64,000 nt of DNA from Turritopsis dohrnii. Lineage: Eukaryota; Cnidaria; Hydrozoa; Anthoathecata; Oceaniidae. Location of the stretch: contig BQMF02000203.1 in NCBI GenBank assembly GCA_027922465.2, positions 434,001 to 498,000 on the forward strand, given 5' to 3'. The translations under genes were made by a program, and so were the position numbers. The notes under the pieces are model-generated. The model saw only the letters and a program-made list of their open reading frames with translations. It was not told where the DNA came from and ran no database searches. The first letter of the stretch is position 1, and each line of letters opens with the position of its first letter. Below, in pieces: positions 37,401-45,945 of this stretch.

Positions 37401-38336
37401 TGTCCCGAGCGAACTAGATCCCACCACACATAGTGAACCGATACCCCATGATGTTGACGACGATAGTAGCAAAAACGTCACGTCTTTGACGGAACCCATA
37501 CCTCAAGAAAACACCATGTCGTTAGAGGAATCGACGCGTCCTACTGTCAATACTACTGATACACAGGATGGAGTTTCACCTACCATGGAAGAAGATGAAA
37601 ATCTCTCCGATGACGAGTTTGTGACTGACGAAGGATCTGACGAAGATGCAAAAAAACACGAAGATGTGTTGCCTGATGTAAAAAAACACGAAGATGTGTT
37701 GCCTGATGTAAAGAAACACAAAGATGTGTTGTCTACGGAAGGAAATCCAAACACATCTAAAACAGTGGATTCCGCTAATGTACTAGAACAAGTAGGACTC
37801 GATAGTTCAATATTTGGAGCCAGTGTAGAGCCAACAGCATCAATCGACAATAAAGACGTAACTCCTGAAGTCCAAAGTAAACCTACTCCCCTTGATGAAA
37901 GTACCTTGTTTTTCCCTGCAACTACTCCTGCTGCAGTTACTGAAAGTTCGGATGCGAAGCGCGAAAGTCCGAAGAAAACTCCAGCTCCGTCTTTGTTTGA
38001 TGATGAAGATGATGACGAGTTATTCAAACCAAAGGTAATTTGTTTGTTTATTTGTTGTTGTGGTGTGGTTGTCAGCCCAGCACATGATAAAGAAAAAATC
38101 ACGATATTTAGCAGTGTCTTAATCGCCCGGCGACGACTTCCGTCGTCTTTTTTTCCGTCTTTACTTGAAATGTCGGGTTTCACAGAGTGCTTTCCAGTCT
38201 GTATGTGTATATGTCACTTCTCATTCCCTTAAAAAAGTTCCGGTCTTCATTTTAGACCAAAGCCAAATCTTCAGCTTTCAATCGCAGCCCTCCGCCGTTG
38301 TTTGGTGATGATGATGACGACACGAATTGGATTTAA
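25445..38336 (+). CDS. FKBP15: FKBP15 (WAFL), endosomal FKBP-domain coiled-coil protein
   Basis: A complete 27-coding-exon model gives 4197 nt, in frame (1398 aa; human about 1219). Exons: 25445-25509, 25845-25942, 26847-26919, 27092-27164, 27700-27774, 27852-27950, 28155-28298, 28619-28687, 31036-31119, 31203-31262, 31342-31518, 31680-31814, 32031-32282, 32498-32821, 32905-32999, 33207-33309, 33726-33897, 34483-34703, 34778-34837, 35062-35214, 35389-35541, 35781-35882, 36218-36310, 36419-36583, 36835-36942, 37072-38034, 38256-38336. Domains in order: MFFSPGEDDD start, WH1-like region (residues ~60-165, ASFYDDQSQSWS), FKBP domain (~185-285, MQYTGWL, VIKGWDTGVVGMKKG), Pro/Gln-rich linker, long coiled coil, VKKVMNGVF block, acidic tail ending PPPLFGDDDDDTNWI as in human. 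Known role: early-endosome and actin traffic. FKBP active-site aromatics are kept. An upstream ATG at 25431 gives only a 4-codon frame. Confidence 0.96.
29411..30620. mobile_element. 1.2 kb TTAA-flanked DNA transposon remnant in an FKBP15 intron
   Basis: TTAA lies on both sides (29407-29410 and 30621-30624). The termini are AGGAGTGGT and the inverted ACCACTCCT, with further similarity inward. TTAA duplications fit piggyBac or Kolobok superfamilies. The interior at about 29655-29890 holds a decayed frame starting MSENSSEEES, then (after frameshifts) FEQYSFDPVAVK and PERVGNN with Cys residues, reminiscent of the P2X7-like zinc-binding domain found in some transposon proteins. No transposase catalytic region is seen. 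Confidence 0.7.
35553..35747. repeat. 49 bp tandem repeat, four copies, in an FKBP15 intron
   Basis: Units start at 35553, 35602, 35651 and 35700 with CAACCTATCACTTGTG; copies 2-4 are identical over almost their whole length. The array begins 12 bases after the exon end at 35541 and fills most of the 239 bp intron before the acceptor at 35779-35780. Confidence 0.93.
37651..37737 (+). repeat. 30 bp coding repeat in FKBP15 (KKHEDVLPDV x3)
   Basis: Three in-frame copies inside the large acidic exon: two identical KKHEDVLPDV units and a third variant, KKHKDVLST. The near identity at the DNA level indicates a recent expansion. Confidence 0.92.
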
Positions 38337-38801
38337 AAAAAGATTTCGACATGAATAGGGAATTGGATGAGTTCGGAAGGAGAAATTATTTTCTACGAAA
38401 TTTTTATTTGCGTTTTTTTTTTATTTTTCATTATAGTTTTTATTTAGGTAAGTCTTCCAGTTGCACCATTCTCGTGTCAGGTTCTTATAGAGATTCCTTT
38501 ATATTTTATATTTTTATAAATCATTACTTGTTTTTTTTTATGAGAAACGTGATCGTCACTATGTATTGATGGCGACATATTCATGAAGATTTCTAAGGAA
38601 TTTTTTTAAAAAAAATCTTCAGGTTGTGGTAAACAAAACGCTTTCAATTCATGGCGAAGATTCGAGTAGGAAAATTTACTACAGAAGCTAGCAAAAGCTT
38701 GCAAACACCAAGACTGAACAGTCCAGTTCCTTGTAAAAAAAACCGTGTGCTCAGCCTAGTTCATAGTGAGGTATCTTATCACTTCTTTCCCCCATATCTG
38801 A

Positions 38802-38880
38802 CACTTATCAGGGCGTAGTCTTTCTATACATGACACCTGTCAGGGCGTAGTCTTTCTATACATGACACCTGTCAGGGCGT
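38802..38880. repeat. 32 bp tandem repeat, ~2.5 copies
   Basis: CAGGGCGTAGTCTTTCTATA recurs at 38810 and 38842, with a partial third start at 38874, each preceded by GACACNTGT/ATC. Non-coding. Confidence 0.85.
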
Positions 38881-39001
38881 TGTCGGTAACAGCTATGAGA
38901 ATTTGTTCATAACAGCCAAATATTTTCTTATTTTGTGAATTCTTATAAATTGTAGTCACTTCACTTCAAATGTACTTAGGTACCTCATTTGTTTGGATAT
39001 T

Positions 39002-39126
39002 TAACCTCGTTTTGAGTTTCACAATTCCATAATAACCGCTCTTCAGTGCTTTCAGAGTTTTGACTCGATGTTTTGACTCGATCAAAACATCCACGCAATA
39101 AAACATAATGCATGAAAACGAGGTTA
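39002..39126. repeat. Small inverted repeat, AACCTCGTTTT ends
   Basis: AACCTCGTTTTGAGTTT at the left and an inverted ...AAAACGAGGTT at the right enclose about 100 bp, with an internal ATGTTTTGACTCGAT / ATCAAAACAT palindrome. Probably a MITE. Confidence 0.5.
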
Positions 39127-40055
39127 AATGTGACGAGAATGAATGTGAAAAAAGTTAAACAAGAACGTGCAGCCACATCTTCTGGTGAAACTTAATCAGA
39201 TTGTATATAATTTACTACTAGGTTTCATGTATTGCTTATCACGTAAACACTGACAAGTGGTGAAACCTTTTTCCAATTCTTATGAATCATGTTTAGTAGA
39301 AAATGAAAGGCCCACCTCAAGACCGTTTCGCAATAAGGCAGAACTTAAATTTGATGGCTTTGCATCACATCTTCTCTTGTTTAAAAATAGGATATTAAAA
39401 GCATGTGTAAATTTCGACCAAGTTTCTCTGTGCTGCTTAAATTTGTATCAACGTGGTGTCTGTTTATCTAAATTCATTGGCTAGATCTCGAAGCACGTGA
39501 TCAAATGATTGGACGATGTTTCTAAATAAACCGATGGCGGTCTAGAAATATGTTATCGTATCAGACGGCTGGATGGTCGGGTAAATTTATATCTTATATC
39601 TTAATTTCAAAACGCTGTCAATATTATTATAATTAGGATTTAACAAATAGGAAAAGTGATATAAGAATTATAAATATTGTCCATTTTTGCATCTTGACCT
39701 CGCGTTCCTCCATGTTTGAACTTCCCATTGCATTTTTTGTTCTTCTTTTATCGTATTTGAATTTTAAAGAGTGAGCATGGATATAATCACACGATGTATT
39801 CAAATATAGAAGCAGATGTGTACCTTGGAAAAGTTTTCCACATTTTCCTCGCTTGAAGACAATATTTTGTTTGTAAAAAGTGCTAAACAAATAGATGGTA
39901 ATGGAATCGTCAACCTTTGTCTACATTTCGGGTAAGCCCACAGTGCAATTTTGTGCGCAGTGCATGCTGGACCTCAAAGATTATTCGTGTTTCCTCAACA
40001 CGTCACGTTTTCAAACAACGATCGTGCGTTGCTTGAAGGTTGGGTCAGACGCTCT

Positions 40056-40382
40056 CTATAAACTACCAGTCTCTTTCGTATCCTGCTCTTCATAACTGGT
40101 TTTGGACTTGTACACACGTAACTCGTCTACGTCCACCATTGTATTCGCATCATCGTACACACTTAACATACGGGCTGGTTTCGAGTTATGACCAACACCC
40201 TCCTGCTTCTGGTTTTCTTGACTTTGAACATTGTATTTCTTCCGATTGATGTACTGAAGAAACGGTTGCACGCAAATTTGTTTACCTTCGTTTAATAGGA
40301 AAGCGATGAACGTCAGAAGAATAAAAGTTCCGATGACGCCAAAGAAAAGATAATTGGCTTTCTGCGTGTCGGACAACGTCAT
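40056..40382 (-). CDS. Small single-pass membrane protein, family unknown
   Basis: A 108-residue frame starts MTLSDTQKANYLFFGVIG. Residues about 12-31 are strongly hydrophobic (FFGVIGTFILLTFIAFLL), giving one membrane segment with a very short N-terminus. A polar tail of about 75 residues follows, with RKK next to the membrane, then YDDANTMVDVDELRVYK and an acidic end. Codon use is more G/C-balanced than nearby random frames. On the same strand, TTTTTAG at 40411-40417 looks like a splice acceptor about 27 nt before the ATG, so an upstream exon (UTR or coding) is likely. The positive-inside rule would put the long tail in the cytoplasm. I do not recognise a homologue. Confidence 0.6.
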   Translation of the reverse strand: MTLSDTQKANYLFFGVIGTFILLTFIAFLLNEGKQICVQPFLQYINRKKYNVQSQENQKQEGVGHNSKPARMLSVYDDANTMVDVDELRVYKSKTSYEEQDTKETGSL

Positions 40383-42335
40383 AATGTTAATGATGTATGT
40401 TTGTCGGAACTAAAAATAGAGATTAAGATACATATATAAAAACAGTTTCATCAACTGAATCGAAAAGTATCGCAGTGAATACACGGCGATAAAATGTAAC
40501 GCTTCTTTAATAAAACATATTCGCATACCGTAAATCCTCTAATAAACGCCTTCCTTCTTTTTAACACTCCCCTCTAATTAACGCCCCCTCTAAACTCAAA
40601 AAGTTAAATAAACGCTCCCCTCTAATAAACGCCCCCCTCTTACTAACGCCCCACCCCTAAGAGGAGCATTTATTCCAAAAACATCTAGCATTTGAATATT
40701 CGAGTTCGAACAAGCAAAGAAAGGCAAAATAACATTTCATTCTCTCCGTAGAACCAAAACTTAATTCTTACGAAACGTCCCACAAGGGAGAGAGAAACAT
40801 AACCCTTATTCTATTCCATTCTCAGATGAGGACTATTTTGTTGATTTTTTGTAAAAATGTGGTTTCAAAAAAAACATAATTAAATTTTTTAGATAAACTC
40901 TCCCCTCTTCGAACTCGAAAAATTAAACAAACGCCCTGGGCGTTTATTAGAGGATTTTACGGTATTTCGAGAATGTCATAGATGGGATAAACTCGGATTG
41001 CACAGGCTGTTAGCGTAATAAAACAACAAGACAAGGCTTGTTGTTGGTGAAAAAAAAATTCTCCCACTGATTATGGTGAGAATTTGAGTGGGCAAAAATT
41101 CAGGAGCTTTTAAAAATAGAAGGTGATTGAATAATTTAAAATGCAACCTCGTACTCAGGGCTGTCTTTTCTTTTAGATAACAAAGAACATGAGGAGAACA
41201 TTTTAGAAGTCGTGGACCAATAAAACCGGAGAAACCCGGGGTGACCAGGATCTTCTACACGTTCTTATTACTGAAACACAGAAATTCTGGGAACGAGGTT
41301 GCTAAAAAGAACATTCACTGAAAAAAAAAGTTCTCATACTGAATGAGAATTTTAATCATCAGTGGCTGAAGATAAGGACACTTAAGTTCTTTTGTGTGCT
41401 TCGTAATAAAGAAAATGGTTATTTAGTTGTTCAGCCCTGTCCCACAATGCCGCCCAATAGAGTCAAGATGTCTAAAGTAATCGTTGCAGCCATACTTCAA
41501 TCACAATCGGTCATAAAATATCTCATTCCATTTTTCAATCCACTTTCAGATTATTCGTTAGTCTTCACCAAACAGACTATTGAAATTCAGACCCTGGTTG
41601 CACTAACCATGAAAGTGATGACGAGTTTTACAAAGGGGAAACATACTCAAAATTGAATTTTCTGAAATCTGAAGGATGAACATGTCTTTGTGTTTCTCGA
41701 CTTCATGTGATTTCATTTGTCGATGTTTAAAAGAGAAATAGTTGACAAAATGGAGTGTCTACTTTGTTTTCGTTTAATTCCTTAAAATACAATGAGGCCT
41801 ACGTATAACAAACACGTTGAATCGAACATCAACCCGTAATGTAATTAAATAGGACATATAAAATTATCAGACATTTTTGTTGTAAACACTGTACAAAGAA
41901 TTTTTTTTTAACTGAAGAGTTTGTCTTAGTTCAAACTGTTTTTATCCCTTTTTTGAGTTGACAACATAAACTAAAAAATACATTCAGCTATGGCGCAAAT
42001 CACTTTGTCAACCTCGATGACACAAACCTTCGTTGCACCATTGTGAAACTTTTCAAGTCCCTGTACTGAGCCTCAATCCGATGTTTTCAATCAGCTTGCG
42101 TTGGATGACCTTAGAGAATATTATTAGGTTGCTAATGGTAACAGTACTTCGTTTCATCCTAAATGCGAACATGTTACGAAAGTGGATCAAAGTACGGAGC
42201 ACCTAAAATTTGAAGGAAATACACAGGCTCAGAATATTCTTGGAGTGCTCTTATATATTATATAATATTTCTATATCATTATTCTTAGAATATTCTTACT
42301 ATCGAAGTCGTTATATCAGTGTTGATTTTCTTATA
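40383..42335. other. Intergenic stretch left of the pogo element
   Basis: It contains a MITE (40526-40964). Otherwise A/T-rich sequence without supported genes. The frame at 41396-41656 (plus) has no recognisable features. Confidence 0.55.
40526..40964. mobile_element. MITE with TACCGTAAATCCTCTAATAA termini
   Basis: The left TACCGTAAATCCTCTAATAA is matched by the inverted right end TTATTAGAGGATTTTACGGTA. The left side has several tandem CTCTAATAAACGCCCC-like units. Non-coding, about 440 bp. Confidence 0.85.
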
Positions 42336-42946
42336 AGTAGCGTAATTCGGGGTAAAACGAGCCAACGGGGTAAAACGAGCCAATGTAGATACAGCCTTCT
42401 CGTTCTGCGTTCGGTAGATTAGTATGATTGTAAATATGGTACCCATGGATAGTTGCATAACTTAATCAAAGTAATCAAAGCGAAGTACAGTCAGACAGCT
42501 GGAGAAGAGCATGAAAAATTGAAAAAAGTAAGTGTATCCCTCCATTTTTTTTGCTGACCGCTAATTTTTATAATCATGCGAGTTAAGAAAAACCTCTGTA
42601 GATCTTTATTCACCTAGTTTTGGGGTATAATGTTTATTAAGTTATTAAGTATAAGGACTCTGTTTTTCACTCCTGGAAGTCCTTTTTCACTAGATTTTTA
42701 CTATTTATGAAACTTTTGATGCTTTCAAGAGCTACTGAGGTGGGGGTAAAACGAGCCAGAAGTATTTCCTAACTATCAATAACACTTTCCAACTTGTTTA
42801 TCGTAATTTAAAATGCTTTGTGCTTAAGCTAACTATAGATGCTTCATGCAAAATAAGCTTCTAAACTGTTGCTGTTACATATATGAGATTATGCTTATTA
42901 AGCTGTTACAGCATTTTCCCAATAATACCTATCTTTCTTCTTTTAG

Positions 42947-44799
42947 TGGTGAGAAATTATGTACGCAAAACAAACCGTGCAAACTGGGATGAGAATGGAA
43001 TGTGTGCAGCTATAAATGCTGTAAAAGAAAAAACCATGTCTCTTGGAAAAGCAGCTGTATCATATGGTGTTCCAAAAGAATCATTACGACGCAGAGTCAA
43101 TGGAATGTTAACTCTAAATAAGCCAAGCGAAAATAAACTTGGATCTCGAAGAACTGTGCTAAGCGAGAAAGAAGAGTTGGATCTAGTCAAATACATCAAA
43201 GACTTAGATGAGGCATTTTATGGTATTACCATAGATGAACTGAGGAAAGCTGTTTTCGAATATGTGATCAGAAAAAACGTTAATCACCCATTCAATATGG
43301 AGAAAAAAATGGCCGGTCGTGATTTTGTTGAAGCTTTTTTGAAAAGGCACCCAACTTTGTCATTGAGAAAACCTGAAGGTGTCGCCTTAAACCGTGTATT
43401 TGGTTTAAATAAGACTTCGGTTGAACGTTATTTCACCAACTTGGAAACATTGATTGATAAGTATAATTTTCAGCCACATCAGATTTACAATTGTGACGAG
43501 TCTGGTTTGTCCTGCGTACATAAACCACAGAAAGTCTTATCAACGAAAGGTAAACGAGTCGTCGCATCTGCCACTAGTGGTGAAAAAGGTGTTACCACAA
43601 CAATTATATGTTGTTTCAGTGCTGGAGGAAATTATATTCCTCCAATGATGATTTTCAAGCGAAAACGCATGAAGCCAGAGCTCATTGATCATGCTCCAAC
43701 TGGCACAATTGGTGGTTGTTCAGACAATGGATGGGTAGAGACAGAACTTTTTATGCAGTATGTTAAACATTTTGCAAAATATTCAAATGCATCAAAAGCT
43801 ACTCCAGTCTTGCTGATTCTTGATGGTCACCAGACTCACACGAAAAATCTAGAATTAATCGATTTTGCTAAAGAAATGGGAATATTTATTCTTTCACTGC
43901 CACCTCACACTTCGCACAAACTTCAGCCATTAGATAGAACATTTTTTAAACCATTAAAAAGTGCTTTTAATATCACTTGCACATCATGGATGCGTAAACA
44001 TCCAGCAAGACGGATTTCTGTAGATGTTCTTGGAGAACTATTTAATGAGGCATATTTGAAAGCGGCCACAATGGAAAATGCTATATCTGGTTTTCGTTGC
44101 ACTGGCATCTGTCCATTCAACAAAGACATTCTGCCAGCCGATCAGTATTTAAAGGATCCTCGCCTCAACATGACTAATGAAGAGTCTGCGACTACACCAG
44201 CTGTTACAAAAAAAAATGTGCAAGCTGTGGAAACCACTAATTTGTGTATCGCTACATCTGTTGGCAGTTCTTCATCAACACCGACACTCGATATTTCATC
44301 AACACTGACACTTGATATTTCAACACCACCACTTATAACAACTCCGCCAAGACTGCCAACAGCGACATCAGGAAGTTGTGGAAATTCATCCACATCTGGA
44401 GTATTTTGCCCGCCAGCATCAGAAATTTCTTTCGAGAAAATTTTGAAGATTCCTAAAATTATTGAAAAACCGAAATCAAGAAGATCGGAAGAATCTGAAA
44501 TAATAACTGGTACGCCATATAAAAAACGATTAGTCGAACTTCAAAACACTAGAAAAAAAAAGCCTGCTCCCAAAACGATGGGGCGTAAGTGTAAGCAAAG
44601 TAAACAAAAACAGAAGAAGAGAAAAAGTTCTAAAGCAAATTCCAATGAAGATTATGAATGTGTTATGTGTGGTCGATTTTGGAGTGAATCCATGGAAGGC
44701 GAACCTTGGATAAAATGCGAAAAATGTGATATATGGTTACATGAAGAATGTGCCATTGTTTCTCATGAGACTAATTTTATTTGTGAGATGTGTTTGTAA
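42947..44799 (+). CDS. pogo/Tigger-like DDE transposase with C-terminal PHD finger
   Basis: An unbroken frame ending with the stop at 44799. From NYVRKTNR it shows a psq-type helix-turn-helix (AVSYGVPKESLRRRVNG), then a CENP-B-like HTH region (YIKDLDEAFYGITIDELR...FLKRHP). A DDE domain follows, with NCDESG, LILDGHQTHT and LQPLDRTFFKPLK supplying the three acidic residues (the last two 36 residues apart). After a Ser/Thr-rich linker and a Lys-rich block, the C-terminus CVMCGRFW...CEKCDIWLHEECA...CEMC is a PHD-type zinc finger. The open frame extends upstream to an ATG at 42883, but that part (MRLCLLSCYS) looks like intron: TTCTTTTAG at 42938-42946 is a good acceptor, and GTAAGT at 42528 a good donor. 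Joining them creates ATG GTG AGA, giving MVRNYVRK. Length about 617 aa. Confidence 0.9.
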
Positions 44800-45029
44800 G
44801 ATAGACTGTCTTTATAATCTAATTAATCAGCTTCTTAATTGTCAGGATTGGCTTGTACACTCGTGAATTTCCATTCGTAACTCGCTATATTCTGAGAGGG
44901 ACCATTCGTAAATGTGCAATGAGCATAATAATAGTGTTATCTGTAGTGTATTGGTCATATCTTTGCCATAAAATGCTGAACTGCTTGCTCTATGACATTG
45001 TTTGTTAAAAAAACTTTTGATTTTTTGCC

Positions 45030-45071
45030 CTGGCTCGTTTTTCCCCAACATGTTGGGGCAAAACGAGCCAG
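45030..45071. repeat. 42 bp near-perfect palindrome inside the pogo element
   Basis: CTGGCTCGTTTTTCCCC, AACATGTT, then the inverted GGGGCAAAACGAGCCAG. Each arm is a copy of the 16-mer also found in the termini. Likely transposase-binding sites, by inference. Confidence 0.85.
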
Positions 45072-45520
45072 TAACACAACTTTTTATTTCTTGGATATTT
45101 TTGGAAAGAGATGTAATATTATTATTTTATATATTAGGGAGTGTAAAGTTACTGATATATGAGTGATATAACGAAAAAAAATTGTATTCACATGTATTTG
45201 CCTCTATTTATGGATCAAAATTCCCTTAAGTGGCTCGTTTTGCCCCGAATTACGCTACAGTAAAAAGAAACAAAAAAAGAAACGTGTTAGGAAAGTATGA
45301 ATTTGGTAAATATTTTGATCAATTTTCATTTATACGATTTCTGGTAGGCTACCTACAAAATTCGAGCGTTAAGTTTGAAAATTTTCAACACGATGAGTTA
45401 AACAAGCGGAGGGAATAACCATTTTCGTAATTTTATGTTGAATGCAAAACGGAAAAAATATGGCATAGAAATAAACACATGGAGGAGAAAGGTTCATTGA
45501 AGAACACAAGTGATGCATAT

Positions 45521-45660
45521 TACCTTATCGGGGGTAATTTCGTCGGGGAAAAGTAACAAAATTTTTTCTTCATGACGAAAATTTTCCCTGACGAAAAGTT
45601 GGAAAAAAAAAGAAATTTATAAGAAAGTATTAATAAAATTATTAATAAAATGACATTTAG
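45521..45660. repeat. Partial copy of the TACCTTATCGGGG MITE
   Basis: It starts TACCTTATCGGGGGTAATTT and follows the first ~130 bp of the copy at 48818-48983, then diverges before the right terminus. Confidence 0.75.
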
Positions 45661-45771
45661 CTTTTATAAGAAGCCACTTTGAAATATGCTCAAGAAAGTC
45701 TTTGCGTGCAACGGGTTTTAAGAACTTCAAGGAAATAATCTTTGGTAAATTTGACATTTGGGGAATCATAG

Positions 45772-45945
45772 TACACTGAAACCTTTCTAAGACAGACACC
45801 TTGGGGGAATAGAAAACTGTCCGTCTTAAACAGGTGTTTGTCTTATTGACGTTTTCCAAGTTGGGTTTGTACGGATGCTGACTTCCTGCCGGAAGTGTCC
45901 GTTATAAAGAGGTGTCTTCCGTTTTCTTTAGGAGGTTTTACAGTA
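45772..45945. mobile_element. MITE with TACACTGAAACCTTTC / GGAGGTTTTACAGTA ends
   Basis: The left end is matched by the imperfect inverted right end, and the interior repeats GACAGACACC / GGTGTCTGTC-type motifs (GTGTTTGTCTTA, GAGGTGTCTTCC). A related terminus, ACAGTGGAACCTCGTTAAAG, occurs alone at 57386-57405. Confidence 0.7.

Larger units (their letters stand above)
38337..40055. other. FKBP15 3' UTR and intergenic stretch
   Basis: Downstream of the FKBP15 stop. It contains a 32 bp tandem repeat (38802-38880) and a small inverted repeat with AACCTCGTTTT ends (39002-39126). Short frames here show no domain features. The 3' UTR end is not marked by a clear signal that I can choose. Confidence 0.55.
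42336..45260. mobile_element. pogo/Tigger-type DNA transposon, apparently intact (2.9 kb)
   Basis: Terminal inverted repeats with the core GTAGCGTAATTCGGGG lie at both ends, flanked by TA (42334-42335 and 45261-45262), the target duplication of the Tc1/mariner/pogo group. The ends differ by one base next to the TA. The interior has one long uninterrupted transposase frame and six copies of GGGG(T/C)AAAACGAGCCA-type motifs near the ends. Confidence 0.92.

Noticed and set aside
37068..38183. Ser-rich frames on the minus strand opposite the FKBP15 acidic exon
   Set aside because: They are mirror frames of Asp/Glu-rich coding sequence; the plus-strand frame has conserved FKBP15 motifs.
42883..42946. 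MRLCLLSCYSIFPIIPIFLL as a signal peptide of the transposase
   Set aside because: A signal peptide on a nuclear transposase makes no sense. The segment ends in a polypyrimidine tract and AG, so it is probably intron read through.
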